A DNA stretch of 64,000 nt, from contig NW_026083194.1 of NCBI RefSeq assembly GCF_020184175.1, positions 37,377-101,376 of the forward strand, in the 5' to 3' direction. The first letter of the stretch is position 1; each line of letters starts with the position of its first letter. Of this stretch, positions 43,750-54,897 are shown one piece after another. Below the pieces are notes generated by a model, which was given only the letters and a program-made list of their open reading frames with translations, was not told where the DNA came from and searched no databases. The DNA comes from Aphis gossypii (lineage: Eukaryota; Arthropoda; Insecta; Hemiptera; Aphididae). The position numbers and the translations under genes are program-made.

Positions 43750-43994
43750 ATGGGGCGTCTGGCTCCATTTTTCAGCGGAGATGAAAAAAGTTTGAGGGGG
43801 TATGGTCCCCTTGCAGTGTAAGAAATTCCCGCTGTAAAATGGAGCCAGACGCCCCATGGTTTTTCTAACCATTTATTAGTATAAATATGGGGCGTCTGGC
43901 TCCATTTTTCAGCGGAGATGAAAAAAGTTTGAGGAGGTATTGGCCCCTTGCAGTGTAAGAAATTCCCGCTGTAAAATGGAGTCAGACGCCCCAT
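43750..43994. repeat. Two tandem copies of a 108-bp near-perfect hairpin
   Basis: Units 43750-43857 and 43887-43994 (period 137 bp). Each begins ATGGGGCGTCTGGCTCCATT and ends with its inverted copy, with stems of about 29 bp and a loop of about 50 bp. The two units differ at only a few positions. No coding role seen. Confidence 0.85.
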
Positions 43995-44015
43995 GGTTTT
44001 TCTGAAAAAAAACCT

Positions 44016-44217
44016 AGGTAAGTAATTCTCCCTTCCACACGTTATTTGATTTGATTTCACATGCATTTCAATTTTTTTAATATAATCAGTTTAGTATATA
44101 ACTACATGCACAAGTAATATACTTAGTTTGTAAATATGCGTTGAAACGATCATATCTGTGTAAATAGCATCTGTGTTTCACGTTTATTTAAGTTATTACA
44201 TTTATTTCTATTCGTGT
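44016..44217 (+). repeat. Direct repeat flanking the BIR gene, left copy
   Basis: About 200 bp starting AGGTAAGTAATTCTCCCTTC, about 90% identical to 45019-45223. Both start with a consensus donor-like AG|GTAAGT. Confidence 0.8.
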
Positions 44218-44274
44218 TTAATTTAAAACATTTAGTTTGTTACTAACGGTTGAACAATTAAGTCGTGTTATATT

Positions 44275-44415
44275 TTTTTTATTATTTCTCTGATAAATTA
44301 GCTTATTGATTTGTTTTTTTTAAGTATTTATCTTGATATACATCTTAATTAAGTCTTGTTATATTTTTTTATTATTTCTCTGGTAAATTAGCTTATTGAT
44401 TTGTTTTTTTAAAGT
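44275..44415 (+). repeat. Local tandem duplication upstream of the BIR gene
   Basis: The segment with TTATTTCTCTGATAAATTAG and TTATTGATTTG occurs twice about 85 bp apart, directly before the BIR start. Confidence 0.6.
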
Positions 44416-44440
44416 ATTTATCTTAAGCTTTATTGTAACC

Positions 44441-44839
44441 ATGAATTTACAGAAATTTTCCAACGATTTTCCATCTTTAGTTTATTTAGTAAGAAATAAT
44501 TCATATCCAGTACATTCAAATTATACCACATTTATGTCAAGATTAAAAACATATAACTCATATCCATCTACTTCATGTCAAAATAAATATTCGTTAGCTG
44601 AATCTGGTTTAAAATATACCGGTGTAGGTGATATAGTTGAATGTTTTTTCTGTGAACTTGTCTTACAAAAATGGTCAAACGATGATATACCATGGGTCGA
44701 ACACGCAAAATGGAATCCTAAATGTATATTTGTATTACTATGTAAAGGAAATGAATTTATAGAAAATGTAAAAAACGAATATGTAAAAGCTAGCCATGTT
44801 TGTGATTGTAAGTCTAAATCAAATGATATTACTTGTTAG
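44441..44839 (+). CDS. BIR-domain (inhibitor-of-apoptosis-like) protein
   Basis: 132 codons, intact. One BIR domain at about residues 37-105: RLKTYNSYPSTSCQNKYSLA, then GVGDIVECFFCEL, WSNDDIPWVEHAKWNPKC, giving zinc ligands C-x2-C-x16-H-x6-C and the GxxDxVxCFxC core. BIR proteins bind caspases or IAP antagonists; this one has no RING or second BIR, so it would act only as a single-BIR binder. The start at 44441 is preferred; an in-frame ATG at 44396 would add a hydrophobic stretch. It lies inside a segment that splits a Helitron and is bordered by 200-bp direct repeats. Confidence 0.8.
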   Translation: MNLQKFSNDFPSLVYLVRNNSYPVHSNYTTFMSRLKTYNSYPSTSCQNKYSLAESGLKYTGVGDIVECFFCELVLQKWSNDDIPWVEHAKWNPKCIFVLLCKGNEFIENVKNEYVKASHVCDCKSKSNDITC

Positions 44840-45018
44840 TTTACTTTGATGTTTCTTATTACTTTTATAATTTATTTGTATTTCAAAATAAATATTGAAT
44901 TAATCAACTTAAATGTGTTAATATTTGATTTTATACCTCGTGAACTTGTTGTCAAGTAAGATAATTATAATTAAATATATTAGATTTAAAAAAATTGCAG
45001 TTTCGGGTTCGACAGATC

Positions 45019-45223
45019 AGGTAAGTAATTCTCCCTTCCACACGTTATTTGATTTGATTTCATGTTCACTTCAATTTTTTTTAATGTGATCAGTTTAGTA
45101 TATAACCATACATGTACAAGTAATACACTTAGTTTATAAATATGTGTTGTAACGATCATACATGTGTAAATAACATCTGTGTTTTACGTTTATTTCAGTT
45201 ATTACATTTATTTCTATTCGTTT
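45019..45223 (+). repeat. Direct repeat flanking the BIR gene, right copy
   Basis: Counterpart of 44016-44217. Confidence 0.8.
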
Positions 45224-45236
45224 TTAAAAATTATCA

Positions 45237-45854
45237 TCAGAATTCCAAGATATCAGAGTTGCATTTATTGACACTGAATGGGAAACGTAATCTATGACAC
45301 GAATAACATTTTTCTGATAAACCTTGAGACCTTTTCAAAATATATTCAGATATCAAAACATCTTCCTTCTGCCTAGTTTCATTTAATTTTTGCCGTTTTC
45401 GTTTTTTATAAGATATTGAATTTGGTGTTTTCTTTTTAGTAGATACATTTTGACATAGGCTACTATCTGATGGTAATCTTCGCTTTCTCATGTTTCGAAC
45501 ATTTTGAATTTGATATGTTTTTTTGAAAACTGGATTTTCCATTCGTTTCAATCTGTTCTTCACACTGGCAACCTTGTTTGCATTTTTTATAACTGGATCT
45601 TGCAATCGTTTCAACATGCTTTTACGACTGGCGATCTGATTAGCTTTCTTTAAAACTGGGTCTTTCAATCGTTTTATTGTACTTTTTAAATTTAACAATT
45701 TTCTTTGATTTGTTGCAACAATATCATCAGACGCACGGCTTAATTGTTTTCTCAATTTATCCTTTTCAAGTTCTTGCAAATGAAGAACAATGTTTTCGCG
45801 TGACATTTTTATTGCTTCTTTTTTATTTTGTGTACGTTTACTCGGACGTCCCAT
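45237..45854 (-). CDS. Helitron N-terminal basic protein segment (copy 2)
   Basis: 205 intact codons from ATG 45854 (MGRPSKRTQNKKEAIKM). A coiled, Lys/Arg-rich region holds three to four imperfect repeats of about 23 residues (KSTIKRLKDPVLKKANQIAS, KSMLKRLQDPVIKNANKVAS, KNRLKRMENPVFKKTYQIQN), followed by a basic patch and CYSCHRLRFPFSVNKC, a possible zinc site. In related Helitron proteins such a repeat region precedes the Rep part; here the frame ends where the duplicated segment joins foreign sequence. It could be expressed as a truncated protein. Confidence 0.55.
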   Translation of the reverse strand: MGRPSKRTQNKKEAIKMSRENIVLHLQELEKDKLRKQLSRASDDIVATNQRKLLNLKSTIKRLKDPVLKKANQIASRKSMLKRLQDPVIKNANKVASVKNRLKRMENPVFKKTYQIQNVRNMRKRRLPSDSSLCQNVSTKKKTPNSISYKKRKRQKLNETRQKEDVLISEYILKRSQGLSEKCYSCHRLRFPFSVNKCNSDILEF

Positions 45855-46023
45855 TTTATGAAAAAAAAAAATATATATATATATAAGACAAAAATAAATA
45901 AATAAAAATAAACTTACAGCTAAAAAAAACCTTAATACTAAAAGTTAAAAAAAAAAAAAAAACACAACTGCTACCTGTCAACCAAAAAAAAAAAAAAAAA
46001 TACAAAATTAGCTGATAATTAGA

Positions 46024-47057
46024 GTATATCTTAATATATATAAATCTCGTGTCACAATGTTTGTCCTCAATGGACTCCTAAACCACTTAACCGATTTTGA
46101 TGAAATTTTTTACAACGCGTGTAATATGGTCCAACTTAAAAGATAGGATAGTTTTTTTTCAATATTTATTATTAATAATATGTGCTCAAACAGGAATATT
46201 GAGATTTACGATAGAATTTTTGTTTATAAATGGTTGCTATGGGGGTTATACGATTTGAGAATAATATTTATTTATTTGTGGTTGCTATGGTAATATATAA
46301 AATTAATATAATGAATTACGGATTTTGATAAAATTTGGTAACCATTTAATAATATGGTCCAACTTAAAAGATAGAATAATTTTTTTTTCAATATTTATTA
46401 TTAATAATATGTGGCGAGCGCCGATAATATTCTGGAACTGATGATTCGTTGTCACAGTAAATTTCAAATTCACAGCAATAGACCAACATAACAAGTTATA
46501 CTAAGTTTTATTGTTTTACCAACAGGCAACAATACAAAAACCACGAGATGGCACATTATTGTATTTTACCCACTGTAGTAAAAAAAAAAAATGACATAAC
46601 TTTGAAACTTAAGTGTTAGAAATTATAAACTTCTTATACACATCTCGCGGGGTCCGCAATCCACCACGTGTGGATTGCCTACATGATAATATACTGCTCT
46701 CATAATCATAAGAGAGTCTCACGGCAACGGTAAGCAGAATGACTATAATATTATCACTTGAGTAACTCACTGACTGATAAACGTAGAGCCTGAACAATGA
46801 TAGATCGATGCTTACAATTTACACGGTACATTCGTAAAATCGTATCACAAATTTAGTGTGTAATAAGAAAGCATTTTACAAAATTCGCATATTAAAGTGG
46901 TGCTTTCACAAGATTTTTGAGAATCAAAACAGTCAATGAAAATGAAAAGTTTTGAACACCGTTAAACCGAATAGTAAATAACAAATTAATCAAAATTCGA
47001 ATCATATCATATAGAATTTGCATTTTTAACGGGCAACGAAGTGCACGGGGTCAGCTA
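46024..47057. mobile_element. Non-autonomous Helitron-like element
   Basis: Starts TATATATAAATCTCGTGTCA with the ACCACTTAACCGATTTTGAT motif seen in many insect Helitron-like elements, and ends CGAAGTGCACGGGGTCAGCTAG at 47057, a CTAG terminus followed by T. Two related internal segments (about 46118-46190 and 46340-46420) are duplicated. No gene. Confidence 0.6.
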
Positions 47058-47372
47058 GTAATATTATAAAATAATTAATTTGAAAATTACCTTAACACAA
47101 GTCACAATCACAGAAATCCAGTAAATGAATCAAGAAATAAATAATATAATAATAATAATAATAAATAATAATAATAATAATAAAAATTATGAATGTTACC
47201 AAAAAGAAATATATAATAAAAACACCTGAATTTTAGTAGCACCGCTATTATAATACGATAGAGTGTAAGGACACAACCTTAACATATTTGACATTTACAA
47301 TTAATATACAAATACATACTAAATTCCAAATTTATTCATTTTCCTTTATTAAATAAAGTAGTTATTTTTTAA
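47058..47372. other. Gene-free AT-rich spacer with AAT microsatellite
   Basis: A (AAT)n-type microsatellite at 47148-47185; nothing else recognised. Confidence 0.5.
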
Positions 47373-47793
47373 GAGAATGCTACCCGTGCATTTGTTGTCT
47401 CCGTCTTACACACGCCCGACATACCAAAATTTCGTTCATTAGTTTCAATAGTGGGCTGTTAATTTTGATATTGGAGTAAATTGACCAATTATACAATTTT
47501 TATATAATAACATTATCTGTGTTTAAGCGTTGCCTTCTATTCTATAGTTTAATTTTCAAGCGGGATATGAGCATTTTTAATTTGTGATATTTCACTTCAT
47601 ACTTGCTCATAGTATGCTTGAAAAAATTGAAAAATCGCCAAAAGCACAGATCATGTTCTTACCTAAAAGTTTGATAATAGGTCAATTTAATCTAATATCA
47701 AAACTAACAGCACACTATTGAAACTAGTGAACGAAATTTTGCTATATCGGGTGTGTGTAAGACGGAGACAACAAATGCATGGGTAGCATCCTT
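47373..47793. mobile_element. Foldback MITE with about 115-bp TIRs and TTAA flanks
   Basis: Left arm from 47373 (ATGCTACCCGTGCATTTGTT after a few bases) and right arm ending AACAAATGCATGGGTAGCAT are about 90% identical inverted copies. TTAA at 47369-47372 and 47794-47797 flanks it, as expected of piggyBac-type insertion. Confidence 0.7.
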
Positions 47794-47797
47794 TTAA

Positions 47798-48567
47798 TAA
47801 ATAGATAATAAATATATCTAATATTTTAAAAATTAGGTACAATTAAAATATTAAATAATATCTCCTACTCATAGTGTCTAATAAGTAAAATATGTAAAAA
47901 TAAACTTTAAAATTAATTAGAATATTGATTTAGTTAATGAATAATAAATTCAAAGTAATTTTGTAATTTATTGTTATTTGATTATGATAAAAAATGTGTT
48001 AATATTTTTTTCAAACATGACTTAGTAAGACAAAAAATATAAACTGTTTTTTGTTCTACACACGTTCTTATGTTTTTAATAAAAACTAGTATCATACTTT
48101 AGTATTATGAGTAATTTTTATAAATTCACTTAATTAATATAAGTTCATTACTCTCAAATATATTTTATCACTTCATTAAACGGTATAAAAATATTTTTAA
48201 TTTAATTATTTTTATAGAAAGCACATGGATATAAATACATATTATGATATAATATAAGTTGTTAGACAACTATCAATCTCTCTATTTCAGATTTGTGACT
48301 TAACCAAGTTTACACTAACCTATTGATACACAAATTTAAACCACATTCATATGATAATAATATTATCCATTCAATTACCTAGCAAAATTGACTGATTTAA
48401 ATGTTTAATATAAATAATTATTACAGTAATATTCAATAACCAAATGCTAAACAAAAAAAAAAACGTTCAGAATCTAAAATTAAAGAGCTTTATTTATATT
48501 AAACTATTATAGGTATTTATTATTGTTTAACATGAAAATTATAATATACGAGTACTTTGTAATTGGT
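47798..48567. other. Gene-free AT-rich stretch
   Basis: No gene or repeat border recognised, apart from a fragment TTCAGAATCTAAAAT-like near 48470 that recalls the end of the TIR repeat at 27098-28805. Confidence 0.45.
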
Positions 48568-49187
48568 AATCGGTCAAAAAGTCTATGGAAAAAAAGTCCG
48601 AACACATTTTTAGTGTCGGACAAACAAAAAGTCCGAAAATACAAATTATTCTATTAAATTTTCATTTATAATTGTATAATTTATTATCCATTTTAATCAA
48701 TTTTAATAGGTATTTTAATATACATGTATTTATCTAGAATCTAGATCTATATAATTTTTGTTCTTTTATATAATAATCGTGGTATTATTGATTATTGCTT
48801 GTAGGTACATAATATAATTTTATGGTAGCTAATATGTAGACATACAGCCACATATAGCGATAGATATATCTTAGAATTTAGATCATATACGATCTAAGAG
48901 ATATATAATATAGGTAATTAACTATAGTAGATTTCCGTTTTATTTTTTTTAGTTATACGAAATAATAAGAATAAGAAAATAGAAAAAAAACATAATAATA
49001 TAATACATACCTATATGTACAGACATTTTTAAATTTTAAAAATAAATATTAGTTATAAACAATATTTTGTATTTTCCGACTTTTTATTAGAAACTAAATA
49101 ATATGCTTAGACTTTTTGTCTGACTATAAATAACTAAATCCGGACTTTTTGTCAAACTTTTTTTAAAACGGACTTTTTTTACGGATT
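48568..49187. mobile_element. Non-autonomous element with AAAAAGTCCG inverted arms
   Basis: Left arm has CGGTCAAAAAGTCTATGG and further AAAAAGTCCG units; the right arm has the inverted equivalents (GACTTTTTGTC, CGGACTTTTTTTACGG). Arms are about 85-120 bp and imperfect. No gene, no clear target duplication. Confidence 0.55.
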
Positions 49188-49917
49188 AATTTTAATTAAT
49201 TGCTGTATTCATAAAATGTACAATGTACATACACACTACACAACTTGATAAACGAAAAAAATTATTCTTATACATGAGGAAATTCTTGACATAGGTACTA
49301 ATATAATATATATATATACGAATCGTTGATTGCAAAAACGTCATGAGTCAATTATTTAAAACTATTGGATAATTGATAAAAACTGTATTATATAAATATT
49401 TTTGAAAAATAAATTAATTTAAGAAAAAGTACTTATTAAAATATATCATACACCTACTAATAATACTACAACTATAAAGACGGGTTTTCACTTAAAAACA
49501 CATGATATGACTATAATAGTAGGTAGGTACCTATATACGTTTTTACTAACATCTCAATTTCAAAAAATATACGACTCGTGACGTTTCTAAAAACATCGAT
49601 TCACAAATTGTATTACTGAGAATAATATTCAGTTTAGCATTTAAAAATTGTTGAAGCATAAAATTATGATAATTTGTGAAAAACTATAATTATAAATTAT
49701 AAATAATTTATCAATATGAGACATGAGTAGATTTATGATGAAAAAAATAATTTAAAAAAAAAAAACATAATATGGAGACCAAATTATAATTATAATTTAA
49801 GTTTTGTGTAGTATTATCAAGCTTTAAATACCAACGCAAAGTGATATTTACAATTAAGCAAGCTCCACTACTATGGGCTATAATACTATTAAAACAGAAG
49901 AAGGTGGCCCAGTCAAT
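49188..49917. other. Gene-free AT-rich stretch
   Basis: Nothing recognised beyond simple AT-rich sequence. Confidence 0.45.
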
Positions 49918-49925
49918 ATACAAAT

Positions 49926-50143
49926 CAGTGACGCCGGAATCTATGTTGAAGTCGGGCCATGGCCCGACCTCTTTTTTGAAAAATGTGGCCACTGTATATT
50001 AACATCATATAACTTTTACTATGGATAAATGTATATTTCACACCCCTTACCCCAAATTTGAATACTTTTTTTACGCTAATGGATATTGAGGCCGCAAAGT
50101 TTTAAAATTGGCCGACCACATTTTAAAAACTTCGGCGCCACTG
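49926..50143. mobile_element. hAT-type MITE with exact 8-bp target duplication
   Basis: 218 bp, ends CAGTGACGCCGGAA and (inverted) CAGTGGCGCCGAAG. ATACAAAT occurs immediately on both sides (49918-49925 and 50144-50151). Confidence 0.85.
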
Positions 50144-50151
50144 ATACAAAT

Positions 50152-50957
50152 AATAATTTTAAATAAATTTCATTCAAAATTAAAGTATGGATCTAAAAAA
50201 TGATATATCTTTCGGATCACCTCCCGTAAACATACCACTGCACCTATGTAGTATGTACCTACTAGGTATTAAAATTATAAACTTAAGTAGTTAGTAGTTA
50301 CTCACCAGAAAAACAATGTATTTATTAGATATATAAATGTGTATAAAAACAAGTCCCTTTCACATCGATTGCTAAAAACACACTAAATCAGAATTTACAG
50401 AATTTAAAATAAAATATATTATCGATGAGTTGTTGCCAATAGCCATAGGTAGAACGGAAGGTATAGAAAAAAATGTATTTTGATATTTTGTTGCGCGTGT
50501 CAGCAATTACTAAGATAACGATTACAATTTCAAAAGTCCAAAAGAAATGTATTTTGATATTTCGTTACTTTATTTTATTTAATAATTAATATAATTTTAT
50601 TTATTAATTTTATTTACTTTATTTTTATTATAATTACTTAATATGACGGTTGGAATTTCAAAAGGCCAAAAGATTAGATTTAACAATGAATAGTATCTAT
50701 GACTTAGACCCACACCGAACAGCATCGGTAGAAAACGGGTAAAATTATACAGCAAATACAGGCAATAAATTACGATAATGATAACTAATTAAAAAAGTAA
50801 ATAAATAAATAAATTGTCAAGGATAAGTACCTGAGACATATATCAGTAGAGATAAACTTCCGATTTTTGCACACACGTTAAATTACGAAAATAATTGGAC
50901 CATTCAACGTTATACTTTATTAGAAGAAAGTCGAAACCTAGTACCTACAAAAACAAA
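50152..50957. other. Gene-free stretch with short internal repetition
   Basis: The phrase AAATGTATTTTGATATTT occurs twice (about 50470 and 50545) with related flanks; nothing else recognised. Confidence 0.45.
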
Positions 50958-52677
50958 AAAAAAAATATTCAAATAGTTAAAGTAAGTACAATATTGACGT
51001 AACTTTATATTAATATTTTATTTTTTAACTGGATAAGTAATGTTAGTACACAAACAACTAGAATTTCTTTAAATATTAAATGCATAATATAATTTGCGAT
51101 GTTTAAAAAATGTTTCATAAGATTTGCTGTCGTTAGTGATTCTTGAACAAATTAACATCGGAGTGACGTTTTATGAACCAGTTCAGGATTAAAATTATTA
51201 CTTTTTTCTGTATTGTCTACATATTTCTTTTGGTATTATAAATATTATTCACATATCATACAATCATTAAGTTATTATTTAAATGTGTTTTTTTTAATAA
51301 ATAGGTACCCATCAATGTTTCTTTCTATACAGCCATTTTTTTAAGTACTGAAATACAATTTTACAGCAATGAAATAATGAAACTACAAAATATAAAATAT
51401 CAATGCCCCAATGCACATTTAATTTATTATTAATTTTTATTATGAATAACTTAAAAATTATTGATGTAATTTCAATGAAATTAAATAAATTTTATAATAA
51501 AAATAAATTAAATAAGCATTATTTAGGTAGTTTTATTCAGGGGTGTTCCTATAGGGTATACTACATATACGCAGTATACTCTCAAGATTTTTTTAAAATA
51601 TTGTAGGGATACTGAGTATGCTCTCAAGTCTCAATCGATTTGCTATTTTAACTCTCAAGATATTTTTATAAAATTATAAGTATACCTACTACAATATACT
51701 ACATAATATACTCAAATCATATACAAAGGAAAAAACAATATTAATTTAATTAAGTAATTGTCTCAAATGTACGTCAATTATTTATGACTGAAAGAGTCAT
51801 ACTCTTTACTTTTTAAAAAAAAAAAATATTCAAATAGTTAAAGTAAGTACAATATTGACGTAACTTTATATTAATATTTTATTTTTTAACTGGATAAGTA
51901 ATGTTAGTACACAAACAACTAGAATTTCTTTAAATATTAAATGCATAATATAATTTGCGATGTTTAAAAAATGTTTCATAAGATTTGCTGTCGTTAGTGA
52001 TTCTTGAACAAATTAACATCGGAGTGACGTTTTATGAACCAGTTCAGGATTAAAATTATTACTTTTTTCTGTATTGTCTACATATTTCTTTTGGTATTAT
52101 AAATATTATTCACATATCATACAATCATTAAGTTATTATTTAAATGTGTTTTTTTTAATAAATAGGTACCCATCAATGTTTCTTTCTATACAGCCATTTT
52201 TTTAAGTACTGAAATACAATTTTACAGCAATGAAATAATGAACTACAAAATATAAAATATCAATGCCCCAATGCACATTTAATTTATTATTAATTTTTAT
52301 TATGAATAACTTAAAAATTATTGATGTAATTTCAATGAAATTAAATAAATTTTATAATAAAAATAAATTAAATAAGCATTATTTAGGTAGTTTTATTCAG
52401 GGGTGTTCCTATAGGGTATACTACATATACGCAGTATACTCTCAAGATTTTTTTAAAATATTGTAGGGATACTGAGTATGCTCTCAAGTCTCAATCGATT
52501 TGCTATTTTAACTCTCAAGATATTTTTATAAAATTATAAGTATACCTACTACAATATACTACATAATATACTCAAATCATATACAAAGGAAAAAACAATA
52601 TTAATTTAATTAAGTAATTGTCTCAAATGTACGTCAATTATTTATGACTGAAAGAGTCATACTCTTTACTTTTTAAA
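50958..52677 (+). repeat. 861-bp tandem duplication
   Basis: Copy 1 about 50958-51818, copy 2 about 51819-52677. They are near identical; I find one A-run indel (GAAACTAC/GAACTAC) besides the borders. Small open frames inside are identical in both and show no coding features. From 51538 and 52398 each copy carries CAGGGGTGTTCCTATAGG, the left end of a small element whose opposite end (GGGAACACCTCTG) lies at about 52895-52907. Confidence 0.9.
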
Positions 52678-53175
52678 AATAAAAAATATTTTTAAGATTT
52701 GTAAAGATTGATGAGGTATAAATGTATAATATAACGAGGATAAATGAAAAATCTGATTTAAATTTTTTACATATTACTGACAAGCTCTTTTCCGGCTCTA
52801 CTCCTATAACACAGCAAAAATATTTTTATTGTATTAAATGTTTATATTTTGATATTTTATGATGTAGTATACTCTCAAAAAAATTAATGGGAACACCTCT
52901 GGACTTTTATTTGAATGTATGTATTATCTCATCAAGATGATTAGATTAAAAATATATTTATTATCTTATGTAGATACCTAATTATTTGATTATCTATGCC
53001 TAACCCTGTCAATAAATCCTAATTATTTTATTTTTATGATCTTAACTCTATTAGTCTATTCATATGCTAAACAAAAAACCATCATTCAAAATTTTTTGAC
53101 CTTAAATGATTTATAATTTATTAACAATATCAACTCTGACATTATATATTTAATATAGTTATTTATGTATTATAT

Positions 53176-53740
53176 AGATGACCACCATTAACCATTATCA
53201 CTACTATGGGGATCATTCAGCCATTGAGCCTCAATCAAGTCAGGTTGATGACAATCAACCAAAAAAGAGTTTAAAACCAAAATAAAAAAAAATAAAAAAA
53301 AACCGAGTATGTAAATTGTATACCTATTGAGAATGCTATGTGATTAATTTCACATACCTAATTTATTTAATTTATTTTTTTAAGAATGTTCAACATGTAA
53401 AAAACACCATTTTGACAAATGCCGACAGCTGGCCAAAATATATAAAAATAAAAGTTAGTATACCTATATTGGATATTAAATTTTAATTAATTAAGCAATA
53501 ATAAACATGTGTTTTGTTGTTTAAAACAGAATGTAATACATGTAACAAAAGCCACAGGGGCAAGTGCTGGTGGCAAGAGGAGAAGCAGGTAATTATTGAA
53601 TGCAATAAGACAGTTTCCTGACTTGGTGCAATTTGAATATGATTATTTTAATAATACAATTTTTTAAATTTTAGAAAACCAAGGACTTAAGGGAAAATAT
53701 CAACTCCCGCAGAAATGCATTAGTAAGTTTTTTTTTAATA
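53176..53740 (+). other. Possible remnant gene with two CCHC-type mini-exons
   Basis: Short open segments bounded by AG and GT: 53176-53285 (MTTINHYHYYGDHSAIEPQ, ending in a stop), 53385-53455 (CSTCKKHHFDKCR), 53532-53588 (CNTCNKSHRGKC, donor CAG|GTAATT) and 53675-53722 (donor GTAAGT). Both Cys segments are C-x2-C-x3-H-x3-C and begin in the same phase. No start-to-stop gene can be built. Confidence 0.3.
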
Positions 53741-54897
53741 CTTAAATATCACTATGCATATATCGAATATTTAAATATAATAATATTTATATTAGGGTCC
53801 TGTTAATTATAATCAGAGAGTCATAATAATGCTCAAAGAGTGGAAGTTTATTTAAATTTATAACATATTGAATTATTATTATCTTCATTAACTTACATTT
53901 GAGAATTTTTTTTATTTTGACCCCCCCCCCTCTTCTAAAATGTTACCTGGGCGCCCATGATTGAAATAACTAAAATGGCTCATTTTTGGTAATCATAACC
54001 ACACAATATCAAAATACATTCATCACTACATTCAGAATCTAAAATATTTGCAACCAAACATTAAATGTGTATTTATTAATGATTTTTCTTGTAATGTAAC
54101 TAAACAACCACCCTCTCTCCCAAAAAAAAATTCTGAATATCACTGATGTTCATAAAAAATAAAAATAAATAGTTTAACTATCATCCTCAAACACCACAAT
54201 AGTGTACCACTAAAAAATATGTGTATACACTGAAGAATAAGTTTATTAAATATATGTAATACTCAAACTAGGCATTTTACTAAATGACAAACAGTCAAAC
54301 AAGTTCACTTTTTATTCAATTTCACTACCAGTCTAGACATTTAGTTAAATGATTTTAAGAAATTAAAAAATATAACGATATTTTCTATTAATTATTACTA
54401 ATTAAGTTATATATTATATATATAAAAATAAATTATATATATTTAAAATCAATCTTATCCCCCCAAATGGTTTGTATATATTCCTCCAGGCCTCCCACCT
54501 TTATATATCTCAGGTAGTATACACACAGTAGATACATGTAAATTATAATAGTCCCCCCAAATTTAAAACTCAAATTTCGCCTATACAGAAGTCTAAGTCT
54601 AATTTAAAGGAGTACCATAATTAAAACCAAGATATATTTTTCTCTGAGTGTGTCATGGTAGAGACATATTATAAGGAATTAAGTCAATTGGGAGCTACTG
54701 AGCTAGTTCCTACTGTTCCTATTGTATAGCGTATTAGTTTAAAATTATCTTAAATCATGTTATATGTATACTATATACCTATTATTTTAATAATTATAAT
54801 ACTAATAGTGATATAAATATAAAATAAAATATCCTTGTAATTAGAGCGCAGATTTTTATCCACTAAAAAATATTAAAATATGCCTTATAATGTTTTT
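53741..54897. other. Gene-free stretch
   Basis: Contains a C run near 53920 and a short TTCAGAATCTAAAAT fragment near 54030 similar to the dispersed TIR repeat. No gene recognised. Confidence 0.45.

Noticed and set aside
47148..47185. Possible CRISPR-like short repeats
   Set aside because: Simple (AAT)n microsatellite without spacers; the sequence is eukaryotic.
51403..52466. Two identical 67-codon frames in the tandem duplication
   Set aside because: Identity is explained by the duplication; composition is simple AT-rich and no domain is visible.
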